A stretch of DNA of 64,000 nt, from assembly GCA_015488755.1 (NCBI GenBank), contig WFNB01000108.1, positions 1-64,000 of the forward strand, in the 5' to 3' direction. Numbering within the stretch: position 1 is the first letter of the stretch; each line of letters begins with the position of its first letter. Position numbers and translations under genes: made by a program. This document shows positions 26,480 to 34,041 of the stretch, piece by piece. Source of the DNA: Gammaproteobacteria bacterium. Lineage in GTDB: Bacteria; Pseudomonadota; Gammaproteobacteria; GRL18. The notes under the pieces are model-generated. The model did no database searches and was not told the origin of the DNA. It worked only from the letters and a program-made list of their open reading frames with translations.

Positions 26480-27430
26480 ATGGGCAAAACGACTATAAGC
26501 AAAGAGAAACTGTCAAAAGAGAAAAATACTAACAAAAATGTACTGACACAAAATGAAGAAGTAGTGGCTGACACTCGGTCAACAGAAACATTACTTATTG
26601 AAAATCTTAAAGTAAACATAGGCAAAATTTCCGGCATAATTGAAGCACAGGGTTGTGCTGCTTTTTGTGATACCAATTTACTTTCCAGCGAAGAAGTAGA
26701 AGATTATTCATTGGAGTTTTTAGAATTATTTGTGCAAATTTTAGGCTCAGGTAATGAAAAAAATAAGGACAGTGATGAATATCAGGCACTCATCCATTTT
26801 TTCAATAATTGCTCAGAACAATTACAAATACGTGGTGGTACGTTAGAGCAGTTTGTCGCTTATATGCATTTTTTGCAGACCAGTTTGATTCAGGGCTTAG
26901 AAGATGATGACTCTCTAAGTAAAGTTCAGTTTCGAGAAGTCCTATTAATGATTGCGGCTTTATTTAATGATATTAGCCTACAAGTTTTTAAACTGTATCT
27001 GAGTGAAAAAGAATTTACCATACGGGCACAGCAAGAGGAGTTGCTACAGACATCAACACCGATTACTGAAATTTGGGATGGTGTGCTCACACTGCCTATT
27101 ATTGGTAGTTTAGACTCCTCTAGAACCATGATTGTTATGGAAAAATTACTGGAACGCATTGAAAGTGAGCGCTCTCGTATGGTGGTTATTGATGTCACCG
27201 GTGTAGTGACGATTGACTCTCAGGTTGCTCACCATCTGATCCAGATGATGCGTGCCATTAAACTGATGGGAGCCGTACCGATTATTACGGGTATTCGACC
27301 AGAAATTGCCCGCGCATTGACCAGTCTAAATATTGATCTTGATGGTGTGATCACACGAGCCACCTTATCCGATGGTCTCAAAGAAGCCTTTGCTCACCTG
27401 AATATTTCGGTTACTAAGCAGGCTCAATAA
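26480..27430 (+). CDS. RsbR-like stressosome STAS protein
   Basis: A 316-residue protein. A helical N-terminal sensor region (about 35-185) and a linker lead to a STAS domain starting near TPITEIWDGVLTLPIIGSLD (about 195-312). The STAS core carries VVIDVTGVVTIDSQVAHHL; its Ser aligns with the site phosphorylated in RsbR STAS domains (Thr171 in B. subtilis). The second site, in GIRPEI, is followed by ARAL here, so the Thr205 equivalent seems absent. The N-terminal region lacks obvious haem ligands, so the signal is unknown. The stop overlaps the rsbS-like ATG (TAATG). Confidence 0.85.
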   Translation: MGKTTISKEKLSKEKNTNKNVLTQNEEVVADTRSTETLLIENLKVNIGKISGIIEAQGCAAFCDTNLLSSEEVEDYSLEFLELFVQILGSGNEKNKDSDEYQALIHFFNNCSEQLQIRGGTLEQFVAYMHFLQTSLIQGLEDDDSLSKVQFREVLLMIAALFNDISLQVFKLYLSEKEFTIRAQQEELLQTSTPITEIWDGVLTLPIIGSLDSSRTMIVMEKLLERIESERSRMVVIDVTGVVTIDSQVAHHLIQMMRAIKLMGAVPIITGIRPEIARALTSLNIDLDGVITRATLSDGLKEAFAHLNISVTKQAQ

Positions 27431-27777
27431 TGTCGGGCATTCATCTTACGGTACTGTCTAGAAAGTGCGTCTTACTTGAGCCGGGTATTAGTCTTGATCC
27501 GGCAAAACCAGAAGACTACGCTCTGGATATTATTACTTTCATACAAAAAAACCATACCCAAGGCTTAATTTATGATTTAAAAAATATTCCTTTGATTGAT
27601 CATACCTATTATCAATGGCTAAGCTATTTGTTTACCCTATGTAAGCTTAATAATGCACAATTTATTGTGGTGCATATGCAACCCTCAGCCGCCTATGGCT
27701 TAGCTCGTATTATTAGTGAGCCTCCCCCATTTAAATCTGCTTTAAGTATCGAAAGTGCTAGAGAGCTGTTTTTTTAA
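27430..27777 (+). CDS. RsbS-like single STAS protein with altered phosphosite
   Basis: A 115-residue single STAS domain, the RsbS partner that co-assembles with RsbR and holds the kinase. In B. subtilis the switch residue Ser59 lies in MVDSF; the aligned segment here is LIDHTYYQWL, so His replaces Ser with a Thr next to it. Either the Thr takes over or the phospho-switch is lost. It is translationally coupled to rsbR and ends the operon. Confidence 0.8.
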   Translation: MSGIHLTVLSRKCVLLEPGISLDPAKPEDYALDIITFIQKNHTQGLIYDLKNIPLIDHTYYQWLSYLFTLCKLNNAQFIVVHMQPSAAYGLARIISEPPPFKSALSIESARELFF

Positions 27778-27990
27778 GCTAGAAAAAGGCATTGTAAAAA
27801 GAGATATAATTTTTTATACTGAATGGATATTTATAATAAATTTATTTGCCTTTTGTAACTATATGAAAAATAAGTAAATAAAAGTTGCCATGTAAAAGTT
27901 TTGGTTAAAATGCTTATTTTAAATCATTGCTTTGTTGATATTAGTTAGTCAATTAGTCAGCAAAAATAATACCCTGTATGGAGAATACCC

Positions 27991-30666
27991 ATGTCGAATC
28001 AGAACTCAATGTACAGCTCTGAGCAAGATAGTGATCAGTTAGAAACACAAGAGTGGCTAGACGCTCTGGAAAGTGTGTTAGAAGTTGAGGGCCCAGAACG
28101 TGCACACTTTCTAATTGAACAAATGATAGAAAAAGTACGTCGCTCAGGTGTTAACCTACCACATTCTTCAAATACGGCGTATGTGAATACCATTCCCCTT
28201 CACTTAGAATTAACGATTCCAGGTGATATGGCAATGGAAGCTCGTATTCGTTCTCTGATCCGTTGGAATGCTGCAGCCATGGTGGTAAAAGCGAATCGAA
28301 AGTCAACGGAGTTAGGTGGTCATATTGCCAGTTTTGCCTCAGCGACCACGTTATATGATGTGGGTTTTAATCATTTTTTTCAGGCACCTACCCATGAACA
28401 TGGTGGTGATCTGATTTTATTTCAGGGACACTCAGCACCGGGTATGTATGCCCGTTCCTTTCTTGAAGGACGATTAAGTGAAGAACAATTAGATAAATTT
28501 CGTCAGGAAGTCGATGGTGGTGGTCTATCATCCTATCCTCATCCTTGGCTAATGCCGGATTATTGGCAATTTCCTACGGTTTCAATGGGCTTAGGGCCTA
28601 TTCAGTCCATCTATCAGGCACGTTTTATGCGCTATATGCAAGATCGTGGTCTGGCGAATACCCGCAATCGAAAAATCTGGACCTTTATTGGTGATGGCGA
28701 AACCGATGAACCAGAAACTCTAGGTGCTATTTCACTGGCATCACGAGAAAAACTGGATAATCTTATCTGGGTGATTAATTGTAATTTACAGCGTTTGGAT
28801 GGTCCAGTTCGCGGTAATGGTAAAATTGTGCAAGAACTTGAAGCCATTTTCCGTGGTGTAGGTTGGAAGGTCATTAAAGTCATGTGGGGCAGTTATTGGG
28901 ATCCCTTATTAGCAAAAGACAAAGATGGCCTGCTTAAGCGCCGTATGATGGAATGTGTCGATGGCGATTTCCAGAACTATAAATCCAAAGACGGTGCTTA
29001 TGTTAGGGAACACTTCTTTGGCAAATACCCAGAACTTAAAGCTATGGTTGCCAATATGTCTGATGCCGACATCTGGCGTCTTAATCGTGGCGGTCATGAT
29101 CCACACAAAGTCTATACGGCTTATAAAGAAGCAGCACAAACCAAGGATCAGCCCGTTGTTATTTTGGCTCATACGGTAAAAGGCTATGGTATGGGGGCTG
29201 CGGGTGAAGGACAAATGCGCACGCACTCACAGAAAAAGCTGGATGCTGAGGAAATGATTGCCTATAAGAACCGCTTTAATATTCCAATTAGTGATGAACA
29301 GGCGGGGCGAGCAGATTATTATCATCCGGGTAAAGACAGTGCTGAGTATAAATACCTTATGTCACGCCGTGAGGCACTCGGTGGGGTGATGCCTGTGCGT
29401 AATCGCACTGCCGCGCCATTAGAAATCCCTGAACTGAGTATTTTTGAACCGATTTTAAAAGGCTCTGGTGATCGAGAAATGTCCACCACAATGGCCTTTG
29501 TGCGAATGCTAACACTCTTAAGCCGAGACAAAAATATTGGTGAGAATATCGTGCCGATTGTACCAGATGAGGCGCGTACTTTTGGTATGGAAGGCATGTT
29601 CCGACAACTGGGTATTTATTCTTCTGTTGGGCAACTTTATACCCCACAGGATAAAGATCAGGTCATGTTCTACAAAGAGGATAAGTCCGGTCATATTCTC
29701 CAAGAAGGTATTAATGAAGCCGGTGCCATGTCCTCATGGATTGCAGCGGCCACATCCTATAGCACCCATAGTGTGAATATGGTGCCGTTCTATATTTACT
29801 ATTCCATGTTTGGTTTTCAACGTGTGGGTGATTTGGCTTGGATGGCAGGTGATATGCAAGCTCGTGGCTTCCTCCTAGGAGGCACGGCAGGACGCACAAC
29901 ATTAGCCGGTGAAGGTTTACAACATCAGGATGGCCACTCTTTGCAAATGGCGGCAACCATTCCAAATTGTATTACCTATGATCCCACCTTTTCTTATGAA
30001 CTGGCGGTGATCATTCAAGAGGGTATGCGCCGCATGTATAAAGAACAAGAAAATGTGTTCTATTACATCACCGTGATGAATGAAAATTATCAGCAGCCTG
30101 CGCTACCTAAAGGAGTAGAAAAAGGTATTCTTAAAGGTATGTACTTACTACAAGGCGGTGGTAAGCGTCGTAAGAAAATTCAATTAATGGGTTCAGGTAC
30201 TATTTTGCGTGAAGTCATTGAAGCGGCTCGAATGCTTGATGAAGACTGGTCCATTGATGCGGATGTTTGGAGTGTCACCAGTTACAATGAATTACGTCGT
30301 GAAGCACAAGATGTGGATCGTTGGAATCGGTTGCATCCATTGGATGAGCCAAAAATATCTTATATTGAAAAATGCCTCAAGGATCGCCGAGGTCCCGTAT
30401 TATCAGCAACAGACTATATAAAAGGCTACTCTGATCAAATCAGAAAATGGGTACCTGCTCGTTATGATGTACTTGGTACCGATGGCTTTGGACGTTCAGA
30501 TACACGTGCGCAGTTGCGTAAATTCTTTGAAGTCAACGCCTCCTATGTTGTTATTGCCGCATTAAAATTATTGGCCGATGAGGGACAACTCCCTGCCGGT
30601 AAGGTGCAGGAAGCCATTGTTAAATATGGTATCGACCCTGAAAAACCAAACCCAGCGACTGCTTAA
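27991..30666 (+). CDS. aceE: Pyruvate dehydrogenase E1, homodimeric type
   Basis: An 891-residue thiamine-diphosphate enzyme, close to the E. coli length. It decarboxylates pyruvate and transfers the acetyl group to the lipoyl arm of E2. The ThDP/Mg site is GDGETDEPET followed by an asparagine-containing segment (NLQRLDGPVRGNGKI). The conserved active-site region MRTHSQKKLD and the transketolase-like centre (GRTTLAGEGLQHQDGHS) are present. The ATG follows GGAG. It begins the aceE-aceF-lpd operon in the order typical of gammaproteobacteria. Confidence 0.97.
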   Translation: MSNQNSMYSSEQDSDQLETQEWLDALESVLEVEGPERAHFLIEQMIEKVRRSGVNLPHSSNTAYVNTIPLHLELTIPGDMAMEARIRSLIRWNAAAMVVKANRKSTELGGHIASFASATTLYDVGFNHFFQAPTHEHGGDLILFQGHSAPGMYARSFLEGRLSEEQLDKFRQEVDGGGLSSYPHPWLMPDYWQFPTVSMGLGPIQSIYQARFMRYMQDRGLANTRNRKIWTFIGDGETDEPETLGAISLASREKLDNLIWVINCNLQRLDGPVRGNGKIVQELEAIFRGVGWKVIKVMWGSYWDPLLAKDKDGLLKRRMMECVDGDFQNYKSKDGAYVREHFFGKYPELKAMVANMSDADIWRLNRGGHDPHKVYTAYKEAAQTKDQPVVILAHTVKGYGMGAAGEGQMRTHSQKKLDAEEMIAYKNRFNIPISDEQAGRADYYHPGKDSAEYKYLMSRREALGGVMPVRNRTAAPLEIPELSIFEPILKGSGDREMSTTMAFVRMLTLLSRDKNIGENIVPIVPDEARTFGMEGMFRQLGIYSSVGQLYTPQDKDQVMFYKEDKSGHILQEGINEAGAMSSWIAAATSYSTHSVNMVPFYIYYSMFGFQRVGDLAWMAGDMQARGFLLGGTAGRTTLAGEGLQHQDGHSLQMAATIPNCITYDPTFSYELAVIIQEGMRRMYKEQENVFYYITVMNENYQQPALPKGVEKGILKGMYLLQGGGKRRKKIQLMGSGTILREVIEAARMLDEDWSIDADVWSVTSYNELRREAQDVDRWNRLHPLDEPKISYIEKCLKDRRGPVLSATDYIKGYSDQIRKWVPARYDVLGTDGFGRSDTRAQLRKFFEVNASYVVIAALKLLADEGQLPAGKVQEAIVKYGIDPEKPNPATA

Positions 30667-30707
30667 GGGCTTTTTGCTCATTGCAATAAATGAATGGAGT
30701 AACACTT

Positions 30708-32009
30708 ATGAGTAAAATGATAGAAGTATTTGTGCCGGATATCGGTGACTTTGATGAAGTGGAAGTGATTGAAATTTTAATTGCCGAAGGTGATAGTGTG
30801 GCCGTTGAAGATTCACTGATCACCGTTGAATCCGATAAGGCCACAATGGAAATTCCCAGTAGTCATGCAGGTGTGGTTGCTAAAGTAAAAGTCAATATTG
30901 GGGATAAGGTCTCAGAAGGATCACTGCTTATCTTATTGGATGCTGACACTTCTGATATTGCTGAAAAAATACCTGAAACGAAAGCAGAAGAAAAACCAGC
31001 AATACCCGCTGAACCTGCTACACCAACCCCAGCTCAGGCAAAGAAAACGGTTGCGCTTAGAGAAACAAAAAAAGCCCCCCCCACCATTAATATTGATCAT
31101 GATAATTTCAAAAAAGCACATGCCTCTCCTGTGGTGAGAAAATTTGCTCGTGAATTAGGTGTGGACTTAACTAAGGTCAGTGGTACCGGGAAACATGAGC
31201 GTATTTTAAAAGAGAATGTTAAAAATTATGTCAAACAAGCCTTAAAAGAGCCAGCAAGCAGCGGTGCAAACTTAGGGCTTGAACCCATGCCAAGTGTTGA
31301 CTTTAGCCAGTGGGGTGATATTGAAACCAAGAAACTGTCTAAAATCAATGTGCTGACAGGCAAATTCATGCACCGCAACTGGGTTACTATTCCTCATGTC
31401 ACACAATTTGATGAAGCCGATATTACTGAGCTGGAAGTTTTTCGTAAAAAAACCAATGCAGACTATGCTGATAAGGGCATTAAAGTCACCTTGCTGTCCT
31501 TTATTATGAAAGCAGTTGTTATGGGGCTGAAACAATACCCACGTTTTAATTCTTCACTGGATGTCTCTGGTGAGACCTTAATACAAAAACACTATTACAA
31601 TATTGGCATTGCCGTGGCGACTGCCGATGGTTTAGTCGTACCGGTCATTCGAGATGTGGATCAAAAAAGCCTGAGTGATTTAGCAATAGAATTGCGTGAA
31701 GTATCAGTCAAAGCACGGGATAAAAAACTCAAACCTTCGGAGATGCAAGGCGGGTGTTTTACTATTTCCAGTTTAGGCGGTATTGGTGGTAGCAGTTTCA
31801 CCCCTATTATTAATGCACCAGAAGTGGCTATTTTAGGCGTTTCACGATCCAAAACACAGCCAGTCTGGAATGGCTCAGAATTTGAACCGCGTTTGATGTG
31901 TCCCTTGTCTTTATCCTATGACCATCGTGTGATTGATGGTGCTGAGGGTGCGGCATTTTCAACCTATCTGAGTAAATTATTATCAGATGTTCGCTTTTTA
32001 TTAATGTAA
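30708..32009 (+). CDS. aceF: Dihydrolipoyl acetyltransferase E2 with one lipoyl domain
   Basis: The core of the pyruvate dehydrogenase complex. One lipoyl domain (about 1-78, lipoyl-lysine in VESDKATMEI), a linker rich in Ala/Pro, a peripheral-subunit-binding domain (about 130-165, SPVVRKFARELGVDL) and the catalytic domain (about 205-433) ending with YDHRVIDGAEG, the HxxxDG active site. At 433 residues it is shorter than E. coli AceF, which has three lipoyl domains. The ATG at 30708 with GGAG eight bases before is chosen over one six codons upstream. It lies 41 bases after aceE. Confidence 0.96.
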   Translation: MSKMIEVFVPDIGDFDEVEVIEILIAEGDSVAVEDSLITVESDKATMEIPSSHAGVVAKVKVNIGDKVSEGSLLILLDADTSDIAEKIPETKAEEKPAIPAEPATPTPAQAKKTVALRETKKAPPTINIDHDNFKKAHASPVVRKFARELGVDLTKVSGTGKHERILKENVKNYVKQALKEPASSGANLGLEPMPSVDFSQWGDIETKKLSKINVLTGKFMHRNWVTIPHVTQFDEADITELEVFRKKTNADYADKGIKVTLLSFIMKAVVMGLKQYPRFNSSLDVSGETLIQKHYYNIGIAVATADGLVVPVIRDVDQKSLSDLAIELREVSVKARDKKLKPSEMQGGCFTISSLGGIGGSSFTPIINAPEVAILGVSRSKTQPVWNGSEFEPRLMCPLSLSYDHRVIDGAEGAAFSTYLSKLLSDVRFLLM

Positions 32010-32021
32010 TGGGGCTTTTTA

Positions 32022-33827
32022 ATGACTAAGGCTATAAGCAAAATAATTGCAGTAAGCGTTCCGGATATTGGTGATTTTGATAGTGTTGAAATTATTGAGC
32101 TATTGGTATCAGTGGGTGATGAGATTGCCTTTGACGATCCACTCATTACCGTAGAATCTGATAAGGCCAGTATGGAGATCCCTTCTAGCGATGCTGGTAT
32201 TGTTCAATCAATTGCTGTGGCAGTGGGAGATAAAGTCTCTCAGGGCAGTATTATTCTTGAACTTGAGGTGCTATCACAAACAGAGTCACAAAAAGAACAG
32301 CCAAGCTCGGTGGTTGACAGCCATTCTGATAAGGACAATCGTTCACCATCCTCAGATGAAAAGACGGCATCTACTGAGTCTGCACCCAATGCAACACCAT
32401 TTTCAGGCACTGCTGATATTCAAGCACAGGTTGTGGTCTTGGGCTCTGGACCTGGCGGATATACCGCCGCATTTCGAGCAGCCGATTTAGGCAAGCAAGT
32501 GGTGCTTATTGAAAAAGATGATTTTCTTGGCGGGGTTTGTTTGAATGTGGGGTGCATCCCATCAAAAGCCTTATTGCATGTGGCCGAAGTACTGAATGAA
32601 GCTCGTGAGTTTTCTAAGCTGGGTGTGACCTACCAAGAACCGGAAATTGACACCGACAAATTACGTGAGCATAAAAATAAAATTGTGACTCGCCTAACGG
32701 GAGGCTTAAAACAATTAGCTAAGCAACGCAAGGTTCAAATTGTCAATGGTTATGGTAAGTTTAGCTCTGCCAATACAATAATAGTAGAAGCTTCTGATGG
32801 AACACAGCAGACCGTTAGTTTTGAGCAGTGCATTATTGCTGCGGGTTCCTCGGTGACACGCTTGCCTTTTATTCCATGGGAAGACGAACGGGTTTGGGAC
32901 TCTACGGATGCCCTAGAACTTAAGAATATTCCTCAGCGTTTATTGGTTGTTGGTGGCGGTATTATTGGTTTGGAAATGGCCACGGTATACCATGCGTTAG
33001 GTGCTCAAGTCACCGTTGTCGAATTAGGTTCTGGTTTAATCCCAGGTGCGGATCGTGACTTACTAAAACCCTTTGAACGGACATTAAAACGCCGTTACGA
33101 AGCCATTTTTCTCAATACCAAAGTAACAAAGTTGACCCCAAGTGATGCGGGTATTGTGTGCCAATTTGAAGGTAAAAAAGCACCTGAAGAAGACACCTTT
33201 GACAATGTGTTAGTGGCCATTGGGCGTTCACCTAATGGTCAGCTAATTGCTGCTGATAAGGCCGGAGTTAGAGTAAATGAGCAGGGTTTTATCCCTGTGG
33301 ACAGTCAACAGCGTACCAATGTGGATCATATTTTTGCTATTGGTGATGTGGTCGGCCAACCCATGTTGGCGCATAAAGCCACACATGAAGCAAAAGTGGC
33401 TGCCGAAGTCATTGCTGGCCAACAGCGTTTCTTTGATGCTCGCACCATTCCCTCGGTTGCTTATACTGAGCCTGAAATTGCATGGTGTGGTCAAACAGAA
33501 GAACAACTCAAAGCCGAAGGTATTGACTATGAAAAAGGCGTCTTTCCTTGGGCGGCTAGCGGTCGCGCCTTATCGGTCGGGGCTGATGTCGGTATGACCA
33601 AAGTGCTTTATGATAAAACCACACATCGTATGCTAGGGACGGGTATTTTAGGAAAAAATGCCGGTGAATTAATCGCCGAAGCCGCTCTAGCGGTAGAAAT
33701 GGGAGCAGAAATGGAAGACGTCGCTCTGACGATACATCCTCACCCAACGTTATCAGAAACTATTAACTTTGCGACTGAGGTGGCTGAGGGGACGTGTACG
33801 GATATTTACTTGCCGAAAAAGAAATAG
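32022..33827 (+). CDS. lpd: Dihydrolipoamide dehydrogenase E3 with N-terminal lipoyl domain
   Basis: A 601-residue flavoprotein that reoxidises the lipoyl arms using FAD and NAD+. An N-terminal lipoyl domain (about 1-85, VESDKASMEI) precedes a polar linker. The FAD domain follows (VVLGSGPGGYTAAFRAADLG, redox disulfide in GGVCLNVGCIPSKA), then the NAD domain (VVGGGIIGLEMATVYHALG) and the C-terminal dimer domain with catalytic HPHPTLSE. Lipoyl-E3 fusions are known, for example in Neisseria. With only one lipoyl domain on E2, the E3-borne one may share acyl transfer. It ends the operon. Confidence 0.96.
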   Translation: MTKAISKIIAVSVPDIGDFDSVEIIELLVSVGDEIAFDDPLITVESDKASMEIPSSDAGIVQSIAVAVGDKVSQGSIILELEVLSQTESQKEQPSSVVDSHSDKDNRSPSSDEKTASTESAPNATPFSGTADIQAQVVVLGSGPGGYTAAFRAADLGKQVVLIEKDDFLGGVCLNVGCIPSKALLHVAEVLNEAREFSKLGVTYQEPEIDTDKLREHKNKIVTRLTGGLKQLAKQRKVQIVNGYGKFSSANTIIVEASDGTQQTVSFEQCIIAAGSSVTRLPFIPWEDERVWDSTDALELKNIPQRLLVVGGGIIGLEMATVYHALGAQVTVVELGSGLIPGADRDLLKPFERTLKRRYEAIFLNTKVTKLTPSDAGIVCQFEGKKAPEEDTFDNVLVAIGRSPNGQLIAADKAGVRVNEQGFIPVDSQQRTNVDHIFAIGDVVGQPMLAHKATHEAKVAAEVIAGQQRFFDARTIPSVAYTEPEIAWCGQTEEQLKAEGIDYEKGVFPWAASGRALSVGADVGMTKVLYDKTTHRMLGTGILGKNAGELIAEAALAVEMGAEMEDVALTIHPHPTLSETINFATEVAEGTCTDIYLPKKK

Positions 33828-33958
33828 GCTAGAGTTTTATTGTTATTGGGAAAGCTAGATTAATTAAAATTCTAATTTTTATCTTAGCCTTATCTAAAAT
33901 TACTGTGTTAGCAATGACGCTTTAAGTTATTACTTTTTGTTTTATATTAGTTTAATAG

Positions 33959-34005
33959 TTTGCAATCATTATCTGATTGCAAATCCAGCATTTCATGCTG
34001 ATTTT
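33959..34005 (+). terminator. Two tandem hairpins after the pdh operon
   Basis: A 9-bp stem TTTGCAATC/GATTGCAAA (33959-33983) and a 6-bp stem CAGCAT/ATGCTG (33986-34000) followed by ATTTTC. They lie between lpd and the defence island. The T tract is short, so termination strength is uncertain. Confidence 0.45.
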
Positions 34006-34041
34006 CACTGATCCTGTTAATGGTAATTTGGAATAAAATAA

